Assembly (NCBI GenBank): GCA_030679915.1
Contig: JAUXRY010000030.1
Span: forward strand, 123,363-187,362
DNA length: 64,000 nucleotides
From: Thiobacillus sp.
Lineage (GTDB): Bacteria; Pseudomonadota; Gammaproteobacteria; Burkholderiales; Thiobacillaceae
Reading direction: 5' to 3'
The position numbers and the translations under genes are program-made. Shown piece by piece: positions 1-7,640 of this stretch; within the stretch, counting starts at the first letter, position 1; each line of letters begins with the position of its first letter. The notes under the pieces are model-generated. The model saw only the letters and a list, made by a program, of their open reading frames with translations, searched no databases and was not told the origin of the DNA.

Positions 1-64
1 AAGGCATTCAGTCAGGGAGCCGAGCCTAACGTCCAGCTCTCCGCTAAAGCTATTCCCCTCGGTT

Positions 65-493
65 CTAGTGTGGTGCTGCTGCCTGCCGGGCCAGTGCGCG
101 CATCAGCCATTTCAGAACAGGCAGGCGAGCATAAAGTTCTTCAGCGGCATCCCAGTAATCGCGATGATGCGTCACCTTGCCGTCAGCATCGAAGGTCAGG
201 TGGGTGGCGCCTTGAATGGTGGTGGGCTGACGCGTAACTGGCATGGTGAAATCCATTTCCCACAGAATGACGGCGTGCCGGTCTTCACCGGGAAAGCGTC
301 GGATGACGCGAAAGCACGCGCCTGGAAGCTTGTCGAAGGTGTGGCGCAGGATGGCGCGGATGGCCTCCACCCCCGTCACCTTATGGAAGGGATCCTTGAA
401 CCAGGCATTCGTCGCGTAATAGCTGTCGAGCTCGCCCAGGTTGCTGGCGGACAGCCTTTCGAAATACAGGCACAGTTCGTCGAGCGCATTCAT
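65..493 (-). CDS. NTF2/SnoaL-like protein, last gene of the putative light operon
   Basis: 142 residues with the composition of a SnoaL/NTF2-like cone fold: an N-terminal helix, then an aromatic stretch (FKDPFHKVTG) and a C-terminal strand pair ending in HHRDYWDAAEE. Such folds are small enzymes or ligand pockets, so the exact activity cannot be read. The ATG overlaps the stop of the upstream SDR gene by 4 nt, which implies translational coupling. NTF2-like, SDR and DUF3833 genes accompany cfa/DUF1365/FAD-oxidoreductase genes in light- or singlet-oxygen-induced clusters of other proteobacteria (known context). A role in lipid modification or stress is inferred from that. Confidence 0.8.
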   Translation of the reverse strand: MNALDELCLYFERLSASNLGELDSYYATNAWFKDPFHKVTGVEAIRAILRHTFDKLPGACFRVIRRFPGEDRHAVILWEMDFTMPVTRQPTTIQGATHLTFDADGKVTHHRDYWDAAEELYARLPVLKWLMRALARQAAAPH

Positions 494-1257
494 AAGCCAG
501 TGATCCGGTGGACGATGGGAAAGTAGAAGCGATACGGCAGCAGGTTCAGCAGCTTCAGCACGCGAGTGAACCGTTTGGGAAAATGAATCTCGAATGCGCC
601 GCGCTCGATTCCGGAAAGAATTTCGCGCGCGGCCTCATCGGCCTCGATCAGTGCCGGCATCTTGAAATCATTGAGGTCAGTGAGCGGCGTTTTGACGAAG
701 CCGGGATTGATGAGATGCACCGCTACGCCCCTGGGCGCGAGGTCGAGATAGAGCGTTTCGGCGAAGTTGATCAGCGCCGCCTTGGTCGCGCCGTACACCA
801 GTCCGCTGGGCAGGCCGCCGTAGCCCGCGACGCTGGCGGTGATCGCCAGCCGCCCCTTGCCGCGTTGCGCAAAATAGGGGGCAAGCAGGGCGCTCACATT
901 CATCGCGCCGACCAGATTCACCTGCACCAGCTTTTCGGCGACCACGGCATCCAGTTCCCAGGCGCGCACCGGTTGATGGGTGCCGGCATTGATGATGGCC
1001 ACATCGATGTCGCCGAAGCGGGCGCGGATCGTGTCGAACGCACCCTGCAGGCTGGCGCGGTCAGTGACGTCTGCAGGTGCAACCAGCGCGCTGCCGTCGG
1101 CCAGCGCCGTCAGCGCCTCGCGGTTGCGGCCGGTCAGCGCCACCTGCGCGCCGCGCGCCATCAGCAGTTTTGCCGTCGCCTCGCCGATGCCTGAACTGGC
1201 ACCGATCAGCCACACTCGCTGGCCGTGCCAGTCAGCAAGTGGGGGATTGAGGCTCAT
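490..1257 (-). CDS. Short-chain dehydrogenase/reductase (SDR)
   Basis: 255 residues. The Rossmann motif GASSGIG is near residues 19-25, NAG lies mid-protein, and the catalytic Y-x3-K is in VYGATKAAL. This is a classical NAD(P)H-dependent SDR; the substrate is unknown. The start is placed at the ATG overlapping the end of the DUF3833 gene (ATGA). The open frame continues upstream, but that extension matches no SDR and would overlap the previous gene heavily. It is a member of the leftward ten-gene operon, so a lipid-derived substrate is a reasonable guess. Confidence 0.88.
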   Translation of the reverse strand: MSLNPPLADWHGQRVWLIGASSGIGEATAKLLMARGAQVALTGRNREALTALADGSALVAPADVTDRASLQGAFDTIRARFGDIDVAIINAGTHQPVRAWELDAVVAEKLVQVNLVGAMNVSALLAPYFAQRGKGRLAITASVAGYGGLPSGLVYGATKAALINFAETLYLDLAPRGVAVHLINPGFVKTPLTDLNDFKMPALIEADEAAREILSGIERGAFEIHFPKRFTRVLKLLNLLPYRFYFPIVHRITGL

Positions 1258-1784
1258 GTGCCCTTGCGAAAGCTGATCACGATTTCGCCGAGTTTGAAAC
1301 CGAACTTGCGCATCTCCGACTTGTTCAGCATCGTCGTGCCATCCATCTGATACATCCAGTCGTCGAACTGCACCTCGTAAATTTTGCCATCTACCGGCAA
1401 CAGCAAGGTGTATTTCCACTGCAGCGCGTTGCCGTAGGCGGTGCCAATGGCTTCGCCTTTGACGTCATCGGCGCGACCGATGTAGCGATGCGCGTCGAGC
1501 TTGCTGATGCGCCAGATGCGTTGCGATTTTTCGCCGTCTGACCAGACAAAGTTTTCTGTCAGCACGCCTTCGTTGCCGTTCCATTCGCCGGTCATCTTCA
1601 CCGTGAAGCGGCGTTTCACCTCGCCGGATCGATCGGCGAAATAACCCCAGGCGGTGAGCGGACCGTTGAAATAGGTGGCGATGTCGAGTGTCGGCGTTTG
1701 CGCGCGGTACACCTCGGGCGACACGCCGGCACAGCCTGACAGGCCTAGCACGGTACACATAACGGCGAGTGATTTTTTCAGCAT
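1254..1784 (-). CDS. DUF3833 lipoprotein
   Basis: 176 residues with a lipoprotein signal (lipobox LSGC, Cys18), so probably membrane-anchored in the envelope. The body is beta-rich with DUF3833-type features (YFNGPLTAWGYFADRSGEV and WSDGEKSQRIWRI). The family's molecular function is unknown, but it repeatedly sits beside cfa, DUF1365 and FAD-dependent oxidoreductase genes. The start overlaps the MFS gene end by 7 nt. I chose the ATG that gives the signal peptide rather than the longer open frame. Confidence 0.85.
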   Translation of the reverse strand: MLKKSLAVMCTVLGLSGCAGVSPEVYRAQTPTLDIATYFNGPLTAWGYFADRSGEVKRRFTVKMTGEWNGNEGVLTENFVWSDGEKSQRIWRISKLDAHRYIGRADDVKGEAIGTAYGNALQWKYTLLLPVDGKIYEVQFDDWMYQMDGTTMLNKSEMRKFGFKLGEIVISFRKGT

Positions 1785-3016
1785 GGGACAACTCCAGAGT
1801 GGGCGATTGGGCGGGCGCGCCAGAACCAGATCAGCGCGCCGATTTTCATGACGATGGGTAAAAGGGCATAGGTGGCTGACAGGGCAAACAGGTTGCCGCC
1901 GCCGGGCGCGTAGCCCCAAAAATCGAGCAACGGCAGTGCCATCCCTGCAGCGAGCGCCAGGGTGAGCTTGGCGAAAAAGCTCAGCAGTCCGTAATACGCG
2001 CCGGGCTGCGGCGCGGGGTCGGCGTCGATCATGTCAGCGACCAGTGCCGGCGGCAGCGCAAGGTCGGCCCCGAGCGCGAGACCGGATGCCGCGCACACCA
2101 GTGCATAGCCGACCAGATCACCGGCGCCGAGCCAGAATGCGGCGGCAAAAGCAGCGATGGATAAAGCCATCGACACCAGCCAGGCATCCAGCGTGCCGAT
2201 GCGTTTAGCCAGCCGCACCCACAGTGGTAGGCCAAGCGCACCGCTCAAAAAATAAATCACCAGGAAAAGCCCGCTGTGCGCAGCCAGTTTCAGTACGTCG
2301 TTTATGAAAAAAATCACCAGTGTGGCGGGCAACGCGGCGGCAACGCCGTTCAGCAGATAGCCCGGCACAAAGCGCGCAAAAGCCGGGTTGGCCAGCGGCC
2401 GCAGCATCTGCCTGAATCCCGGTGAATGCGCGCTGCGTTGCATCGCGGGGGTGGCGATCAGGGTGAACGCGGCAAAGCCCAGCAGCAGGCCGAGAAAAAT
2501 CCAGCCCATGCGCGCCAAGCCCTCGGCCAGCGTGGCCGCCAGTACGGTCGGCAGCGCGGCGGCCAGCACTACGCCCACCAAGCCGAAGCCTTCACGAGAA
2601 GCGAAGAGCTGGGTGCGTTCGTGCGGCACGCTCGACAGGCGCGCCCCCCAAGTATTGTGTACCACGGTGGCGAGGCTATAGCCGACTGTGGTCAGCGTCA
2701 GCATCACGATCAGCCAGGGCACCACTGGCAGCGTCTCGGGTAAGGTGAAAACCCCCATCCAGCCCAGCCCGAGCAAGGGAAGGGAAAGGGCCACCAGGAT
2801 GCGTGGATGGGGAAAGTGGTCGAACAGCGCGCCAATCAGGGGATCGATTGCGGCGTCGAGAAAGCGCAACGCAAGCAGGATCGCGCCGAGCAGGGAAAGC
2901 GAAATTACACTGCTGTAAAACGGCGCGAGATGGATGTACAGCGGCAGCGCCGCAAATGCCAGCGGCAGGCCAAGGCCACCATAGGCGAGCAGGCGCGCAC
3001 GTGGCAACGGTGTCAT
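1778..3016 (-). CDS. MFS transporter, GPH-like
   Basis: 412 residues with about 12 hydrophobic segments. The N-terminal region DAAIDPLIGALFDH resembles the GPH (glycoside-pentoside-hexuronide) symporter signature. The substrate cannot be inferred. Because it lies in a lipid-remodelling operon, export or flipping of a lipid or pigment product is as plausible as sugar uptake (inference). Its ATG overlaps the stop of the upstream chalcone-isomerase-like gene (ATGA). Confidence 0.85.
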   Translation of the reverse strand: MTPLPRARLLAYGGLGLPLAFAALPLYIHLAPFYSSVISLSLLGAILLALRFLDAAIDPLIGALFDHFPHPRILVALSLPLLGLGWMGVFTLPETLPVVPWLIVMLTLTTVGYSLATVVHNTWGARLSSVPHERTQLFASREGFGLVGVVLAAALPTVLAATLAEGLARMGWIFLGLLLGFAAFTLIATPAMQRSAHSPGFRQMLRPLANPAFARFVPGYLLNGVAAALPATLVIFFINDVLKLAAHSGLFLVIYFLSGALGLPLWVRLAKRIGTLDAWLVSMALSIAAFAAAFWLGAGDLVGYALVCAASGLALGADLALPPALVADMIDADPAPQPGAYYGLLSFFAKLTLALAAGMALPLLDFWGYAPGGGNLFALSATYALLPIVMKIGALIWFWRARPIAHSGVVPC

Positions 3017-3546
3017 GGCAACTTCAGCAGCCGGGCGCGCAGGTCGGGCGCGCGGGTGGCCGGGTCGAGCCAGATGCCGAAGAAAGCGTCGGCAAATGCC
3101 TCGTCGTCAATCTGGCCAAGTTTGCGGATGCCACTGTAAAACGTTGCGCCTTCGCCGGGCATGCGCACACCGGTGAGGTGGTCGCCGCTTGTGACATTGG
3201 GGAACAGCGCGCCCATCTGCTGTTCCCAGCGCGCCAGCGTGGCGGCAGGATAAGCCCGCTGGGCGCGCATTTCCTCGATCGAACGGCGCGCGATGGCGTC
3301 ACCATCGAAGCTGCGCGCATAGATCAGCTCCAGCGCATAAGGCCGGGTGGCAGACCACACGCCGCCGGGTGACCACAAGGTGGCGTCGTAAATGCGCAGA
3401 CCAAAGAAACGCATGGTGCCGCTGCCGACCGCCTCGAAGTTGGGCAGGTGCGGCAGCGGGCTGGCGTGCAGCGCCGATGCTGCGAGCAGGCAAGCTGCGG
3501 CGAGCGCCGTTTTAAGCCGCGTGTTCAAGCCGGAATTGTGCAACAT
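3013..3546 (-). CDS. Chalcone-isomerase-like exported protein
   Basis: About 177 residues. The signal peptide (LKTALAAACLLAASALHA) is followed by a chalcone-isomerase-like domain (GSGTMRFFGLRIYDATLW and a YARSFDGDAIARRS segment). Bacterial members bind or act on fatty-acid-like ligands; no activity is proven for this subfamily. The frame is open further upstream, with alternative ATGs at 3561 and 3618. I chose 3546 because it leaves a compact signal peptide and only about 35 nt of overlap with the cfa gene. Same operon as its neighbours. Confidence 0.78.
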   Translation of the reverse strand: MLHNSGLNTRLKTALAAACLLAASALHASPLPHLPNFEAVGSGTMRFFGLRIYDATLWSPGGVWSATRPYALELIYARSFDGDAIARRSIEEMRAQRAYPAATLARWEQQMGALFPNVTSGDHLTGVRMPGEGATFYSGIRKLGQIDDEAFADAFFGIWLDPATRAPDLRARLLKLP

Positions 3547-4726
3547 CGACCGAACCGACATGGAAGCCGGCCTCGCAGTAAGCCAGATAGAAATGCCAGA
3601 GACGCAGGAAGCGCTCATCGAAACCCTGCTTGCGCACGGCCTCGATCTGTTCGTGGAAGCTGAGTCGCCAGCGCTTCAGGGTTTCAGCGTAATCGAGACC
3701 GAAGTGTTCCTGCCGGGTGACGGTGAGACCGGCACGCGCAGCTTCCTCGATGAAGCGCGATGGGGAGGGCAGCATGCCGCCGGGAAACACATATTGCTGG
3801 ATAAAGTCGGCACCACCACGGTAGCGTTCAAACAAGGCATCGTCGATGAGGATGGTTTGCACAACTGCGCGACCGCTTTGCTTGAGGCTGCGCTTCAAGG
3901 TGTCGAAGTAGGTCGGCCAGTAGGCCTCGCCCACTGCCTCGAACATTTCGATCGACACGATGCCGTCGTACTGCTGCGTTTCCTCGCGGTAATCCTGAAA
4001 TTCGAATTGACAGCTGTCGGAGAGTTGGGCATCGGCAATACGCTTGCGCGCAAAGTCGAGTTGTTCCTGCGACAGGGTGATGCCACGGATCTGGTGTCCT
4101 GCCTTGCGTGCGGCATGTTCGGCAAACCCGCCCCAGCCGCAGCCGATTTCCAGCAGCGACTGGCCATCCGGCATGTCGAGCAGATCAAGCATGTGCTGGT
4201 ATTTTCGGGTTTGCGCCTGCTGCAGCGACAGCGTGGTGTCGCCGTCGAACCGCGCGCTGGAATACGTCATCGAGGGATCGAGCCACAACGCATAAAAATC
4301 GTTGCCGAGGTCGTAGTGGCTGGCGATGTTGCGACGCGATCCACGCAGCGTGTTGGCGTTCAGCAGATGACGCAGACGGTTGTACAGGCGCCCCCACCAG
4401 CGGCCATAGATGGCACGCTCGAGTGCGCTGCGATTGTTGGCCAGCAGGGTCAATACGCCGGTGAGGTCGGCGGTGTGCCAGGTCCCGGCGATATAGCCTT
4501 CGGCAAAACCGATATCACCTTGTCTCAGCACCTCGCGAAACGCGCTCCATTGGTCGAACTTGAGATAGGCATCCGGTGTGCCATGGCCAACCGTGAGTTG
4601 CATGCCGTTTGGCAGTTCCAGATGCAGGCATCCATGTTCGATTTCCTGCAGCAGATGGATCACCTCACGGGCATACCAGGGGGTGTTGCTGCGTTGCAGG
4701 GCGATGCTCAGGCTGGCGGTATTCAT
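3512..4726 (-). CDS. cfa: Cyclopropane-fatty-acid synthase family SAM methyltransferase
   Basis: 404 residues. The N-terminal lipid-binding domain is followed by the CFA signature YDLGNDFYALW (about 138-148) and SAM motif I LLEIGCGWGGFAEHA (about 191-205). It transfers a methylene or methyl group from SAM to unsaturated acyl chains of membrane phospholipids at the inner membrane. With a FAD amine-oxidase-like partner and DUF1365 it resembles light/singlet-oxygen-induced clusters and the UfaM-type furan-fatty-acid enzymes. The product could therefore be cyclopropane, 11-methyl or furan lipids. It is coupled to DUF1365 by an ATGA overlap. Confidence 0.92.
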   Translation of the reverse strand: MNTASLSIALQRSNTPWYAREVIHLLQEIEHGCLHLELPNGMQLTVGHGTPDAYLKFDQWSAFREVLRQGDIGFAEGYIAGTWHTADLTGVLTLLANNRSALERAIYGRWWGRLYNRLRHLLNANTLRGSRRNIASHYDLGNDFYALWLDPSMTYSSARFDGDTTLSLQQAQTRKYQHMLDLLDMPDGQSLLEIGCGWGGFAEHAARKAGHQIRGITLSQEQLDFARKRIADAQLSDSCQFEFQDYREETQQYDGIVSIEMFEAVGEAYWPTYFDTLKRSLKQSGRAVVQTILIDDALFERYRGGADFIQQYVFPGGMLPSPSRFIEEAARAGLTVTRQEHFGLDYAETLKRWRLSFHEQIEAVRKQGFDERFLRLWHFYLAYCEAGFHVGSVDVAQFRLEHAA

Positions 4727-5475
4727 TCGGTGACCTCATTCAGTGGCAGTGGGGGTTTGCGGAAAAATGGCACGCGTTTGATCAGCAGCCCCAGCGCCTG
4801 CAGGTGGATGCGCGCGATCACGCCCCAGGTCATCAGCGGGTAGCGGAAAAATGCACGCAGACAGGCGCGTGGCGTCAGCGGCTGCAGTCTGCCCATCCAG
4901 GCAGTCCGTAGCGTCTCGCCTAAGCCGGTGGCGTAATCGATGCGCGCGCGAAAAATGTCGTCGTGCACTTGAAAGTGAAAGGTGTAGTCGCCGCGCACCG
5001 GGAAAAATGGCGAAACGTGAAACACCTTCTCTGCGTGCAGCGTGGCATCGGGGTCATCCGTGCGCAGCAGGTAAACGTGGCGCTCGCCGAAGGTGTTGTT
5101 GACTTCAGCCAGCACCGCCACCAGTTCGCCGTCGGCGCGGTGGCAATGCCAGATGCTCACTGGCTTGAAGGCATAGCCGAGCACGCGCGGAAAAGTGGTG
5201 AGCCAGATCGCGCCGTCGGCGGCCAGATCGTGTTGCTTCAGCAGGCCACGCGCCCAGGCCAGGCTGTCGCCACCGTCACCGTGGTCACTTTCATGAAAGC
5301 TCAGCAGGTTGAAGCGGTTGCGCGAGAACCAGCGCGACTCGACATGCGCCAGATCGTGCACCGGCAGGCGCACAAAATACACCGGGTAATCGAAGCGATG
5401 CGTGACCGGCTGCTGCCGAACATGCATGACCCGGCCGAAGCCGATCTGCGCAGACGAGATGGAATCAGGCCGCAT
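4723..5475 (-). CDS. DUF1365 family protein
   Basis: 250 residues. DUF1365 hallmarks are visible: VTHRFDYPVYFVRLP at the N terminus, RVLGYAFKPVSIWHCH in the middle, and KVFHVSPFFPVRGDYTFHF. The function is unknown; the family is almost always next to cfa-like and FAD-oxidoreductase genes. The ATG at 5475 has an upstream GGAAGGGG and overlaps the FAD-oxidoreductase end by 11 nt. The longer frame upstream only shadows that gene. Confidence 0.9.
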   Translation of the reverse strand: MRPDSISSAQIGFGRVMHVRQQPVTHRFDYPVYFVRLPVHDLAHVESRWFSRNRFNLLSFHESDHGDGGDSLAWARGLLKQHDLAADGAIWLTTFPRVLGYAFKPVSIWHCHRADGELVAVLAEVNNTFGERHVYLLRTDDPDATLHAEKVFHVSPFFPVRGDYTFHFQVHDDIFRARIDYATGLGETLRTAWMGRLQPLTPRACLRAFFRYPLMTWGVIARIHLQALGLLIKRVPFFRKPPLPLNEVTE

Positions 5476-6733
5476 GAGCAAGCCCCTTCCAGGGCGCGGC
5501 GGCATCAAGCTGGCGTGCGACCCGCAGCGCGGAGGCCAGGCCGTCCTCGTGGAATCCGTAGCCGAGCCAGGCGCCCGCCAGCCAGATGCCGTCGCGGCCA
5601 TTGGCTGCCGCGATCTGGCGCTGGATGCCGACAGCCCGGTGGCTGAACACAGGATGGCTGTAATGGAATTCGCCATGCACTTTTGCCGGATCGGGTTCCT
5701 GCAGCGGATTGAGCGAAACAATCACCGGCGTGTCGGTGGGCAGCGGTTGCAGGCGGTTGATCAGGTAATGTACCGCGACGGGGCGATCGCTCAGCTTGCT
5801 GTGCCCTGACTGGTAGTTCCACGCCGCCCACAGGTTCTTGCGCCGCGGCAACATGCTGGCGTCGCTGTGCAGGACGGCGCGGTTCGGCTGATAGGCCATA
5901 TGCCGCAACAGGTGGGATTGGGTCGGATAGTGGTACGCCAGAATGCCGCGCGACTGGTCACTGTGGCAGGCCAATACCACCTGGTCGTACAGCCCCGATA
6001 CGCTGCCGCTCACCAATTCGACCTTGTCGCCGCGCGGGCGCAGCGACTCCACCGGTTGGCCGAGATGAATATCGCCGATACCGGCTGCCAGCTTGTTTAC
6101 ATATTCGCGCCCGCCGCCCTTGACGGTGCGCCACTGTGGCCGGTTCGTTACCTGCAGCAGGCCATGGTTGTGGCAGAAGGTGACGAAGGATGACAGCGGA
6201 AATTCCAGCATCTGTGAGGCTGGGCATGACCAGATTGCGGCCGCCATCGGTAGCAGATACCACTCGATGAAAGGCTTGCCGTAGCCACGCACCTTGAGGT
6301 AGTCGCCCAGCGCCATGCTGCAGGTGAGCGCTGGTTCGCGCACCGCTTCACGGTTAAAGCGCAGGATGTCGCGCAGCATGTGCCAGAAAGCGGGTCGCGC
6401 AAGATTGGCGCGCTGGCCGAACACGGTGGCGAGCGAGTTGCCCGCCCATTCGAGATCGGGCTGGTCGAGTCGCACGCTGAACGACATTTCGCTGGCGACA
6501 GTTTCCACCCCCAGCGTGTCGAACAGCCGGGTGAGCTCGGGATAAGTGCGATGGTTGAATACCAGAAACCCGGTATCGACCGGGAAGGTCTGGCCGTCCA
6601 GCGTGACGTCGACCGTATGGGTATGGCCACCAAGACGGTTCTCCGCCTCGAACAACGTGACCTGGTGGCGCTGGCTCAGCAGCCAAGCGGCCGACAGGCC
6701 CGATATCCCCGATCCGACAACAGCGATGCGCAT
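5465..6733 (-). CDS. FAD-dependent amine-oxidase-like oxidoreductase
   Basis: 422 residues. The N-terminal dinucleotide motif GSGISG (7-12) and the acidic end of beta2 (FEAENRLGGHTHTVDV) mark a flavin amine oxidase/desaturase fold. A C-terminal FAD contact is GIWLAGAWLGYGFHEDG. The likely role is flavin-dependent oxidation of a membrane lipid, paired with the Cfa-type methyltransferase (UfaO-like by context). The start is preceded by AGGAG with good spacing. No signal peptide, so it acts on the cytoplasmic face. Confidence 0.9.
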   Translation of the reverse strand: MRIAVVGSGISGLSAAWLLSQRHQVTLFEAENRLGGHTHTVDVTLDGQTFPVDTGFLVFNHRTYPELTRLFDTLGVETVASEMSFSVRLDQPDLEWAGNSLATVFGQRANLARPAFWHMLRDILRFNREAVREPALTCSMALGDYLKVRGYGKPFIEWYLLPMAAAIWSCPASQMLEFPLSSFVTFCHNHGLLQVTNRPQWRTVKGGGREYVNKLAAGIGDIHLGQPVESLRPRGDKVELVSGSVSGLYDQVVLACHSDQSRGILAYHYPTQSHLLRHMAYQPNRAVLHSDASMLPRRKNLWAAWNYQSGHSKLSDRPVAVHYLINRLQPLPTDTPVIVSLNPLQEPDPAKVHGEFHYSHPVFSHRAVGIQRQIAAANGRDGIWLAGAWLGYGFHEDGLASALRVARQLDAAAPWKGLAHAA

Positions 6734-6734
6734 T

Positions 6735-7310
6735 TTATTCTCCTGTTTGGGCGAGCTTGGCTGCGCCCGGTTTGGCCTTGAGCAGGGACTCGAGGGCTTG
6801 CACCATGTCCTTCGATTGCGGATCGACATGGCTGGCGAACGACAGCACACGCGTCCCGCTGCGATCAATCAAGTATTTGTGGAAATTCCAGCGCGGCCGC
6901 TCGCCGGTGGTCTTGGCCAGCGCTTCGTGCAGCGGGTTGGCGTTGGCCGCGGTCACGCCGGTCTTGGCGAACAGCGGGAAATTGACTTGGTAACCGACTT
7001 CGCAGAAATTCTTGATGGTGACGTTGCTGCCCGGCTCCTGCCCGCCAAAGTCGTTGGCCGGCAGCCCCAGCACCACCAGGCCCCGTGGCCCGTATTGGTC
7101 AGACAAGGCCTGCAAGCCCTTGTACTGGCCGGTATAACCGCACTGGCTGGTGGTGTTGACCACCAGCACCACCTTGCCGGCATACGTGCACAGGCTGCGG
7201 GTTTTGCCATGAATATCCGTGAGACTGAAATTGAGCAGCGCAGGGCAGGCGGGCGCAGCGTTCACGCCGGCTGTCAGCAGCAGCGTTGCGATAAAAAGGA
7301 TGGACTTCAT
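6735..7310 (-). CDS. Exported glutathione-peroxidase-like protein (Cys type)
   Basis: 191 residues with an N-terminal signal peptide (LFIATLLLTAGVNA). The Gpx tetrad is visible: Cys57 in NTTSQCGYT (Cys, not selenocysteine), Gln91 in FGGQEPG, and Trp141-Asn142 in WNFHKYLI. It should reduce hydroperoxides, including lipid peroxides, in the periplasm, probably with thioredoxin-like donors. In this operon it would detoxify peroxides made by light and singlet oxygen (inference). The ATG overlaps the stop of the upstream small gene (ATGA). Confidence 0.9.
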   Translation of the reverse strand: MKSILFIATLLLTAGVNAAPACPALLNFSLTDIHGKTRSLCTYAGKVVLVVNTTSQCGYTGQYKGLQALSDQYGPRGLVVLGLPANDFGGQEPGSNVTIKNFCEVGYQVNFPLFAKTGVTAANANPLHEALAKTTGERPRWNFHKYLIDRSGTRVLSFASHVDPQSKDMVQALESLLKAKPGAAKLAQTGE

Positions 7311-7561
7311 GTGCGGGTTACCTTGTGGGCAGGACAGGTGGTTGAGCCGGAACGGGGGTCGAGCAGAGGCGAATGCGATGCAGCCAACGCGTGATAGAAC
7401 CAGTACTCGGCCGGCACGTTTTCTGCAGAGGCGGTGCAAGTCGTTTGCGGCGATGGCGTGGTACTGGCAATTGGCGCAGATTCGCTTGTCGCCGACTCGC
7501 TGATCAGCAATACCGCAGCCAAACCGACTAATGAAACAAGTAATTGAGTGGGTAATTGCAT
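7307..7561 (-). CDS. Small exported protein, first gene of the leftward operon
   Basis: 84 residues: a hydrophobic signal or anchor (LLVSLVGLAAVLLISESA), a Ser/Thr/Pro-rich linker, and a tail with two cysteines (TTCTASAENVPAEYWFYHAL and TTCPAHKVTRT). I do not recognise the family. It is supported by the ATGA overlap with the Gpx gene and by a strong promoter just upstream. There is no clear Shine-Dalgarno. A second in-frame ATG at 7579 would sit nearly at the predicted transcript 5' end, so near-leaderless translation is possible. The function is unknown. Confidence 0.55.
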   Translation of the reverse strand: MQLPTQLLVSLVGLAAVLLISESATSESAPIASTTPSPQTTCTASAENVPAEYWFYHALAASHSPLLDPRSGSTTCPAHKVTRT

Positions 7562-7576
7562 TTTGTCTTGGTCAAA
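7562..7576. promoter_or_regulatory. Operator O1, imperfect palindrome TTTGTC-TTG-GTCAAA
   Basis: A 15-bp dyad with one mismatched pair, directly adjacent to the start codon of the leftward small gene. It is nearly identical to O2 (7625-7639). It lies just downstream of the predicted leftward start and just upstream of the rightward -35. The likely ligand is the MerR/B12 regulator encoded next to it (inference). Confidence 0.6.
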
Positions 7577-7578
7577 CA

Positions 7579-7608
7579 TTGGACATGTGCTTAAATTAGG
7601 CCAATAAT
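7579..7608 (+). promoter_or_regulatory. Possible promoter of the MerR/B12 regulator
   Basis: TTGGAC (7579-7584), an 18-bp spacer, then AATAAT (7603-7608). It overlaps the opposing promoter and is weaker by consensus. O1 lies just upstream of its -35 and O2 in the start region, a layout that would allow autorepression. Confidence 0.35.
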
Positions 7609-7621
7609 TTGCATATGTCAA
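7593..7621 (-). promoter_or_regulatory. Strong sigma70-like promoter of the leftward ten-gene operon
   Basis: On the minus strand, TTGACA (7621-7616), a 17-bp spacer, then TAATTT (7598-7593): a perfect -35 and a 4/6 -10. Transcription would begin near 7586, about 25 nt before the small gene. O2 flanks the -35 and O1 covers the early transcribed region. Confidence 0.65.
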
Positions 7622-7624
7622 TAC

Positions 7625-7639
7625 TTTGTCCAAGACAAA
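7625..7639. promoter_or_regulatory. Operator O2, perfect palindrome TTTGTC-CAA-GACAAA
   Basis: A perfect 6+3+6 dyad ending one base before the regulator's ATG at 7641. It mirrors O1 across the divergent promoter pair. The two sites have the same arm sequence except for one base, which supports one shared dimeric ligand. Confidence 0.65.
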
Positions 7640-7640
7640 C

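Noticed and set aside
1..64. Possible gene fragment at the left edge
   Set aside because: 64 bp downstream of the NTF2-like stop with no readable motif; nothing can be supported.
490..1419. Longer upstream start for the SDR gene
   Set aside because: The extra 54 residues overlap the DUF3833 gene and look like its other-frame translation; the ATGA-coupled start at 1257 gives the normal SDR N terminus.
3392..4843. Long rightward open frame (483 codons) opposite the cfa gene
   Set aside because: It mirrors cfa on the other strand. Its translation has no recognisable fold, and the cfa motifs fix the true strand.
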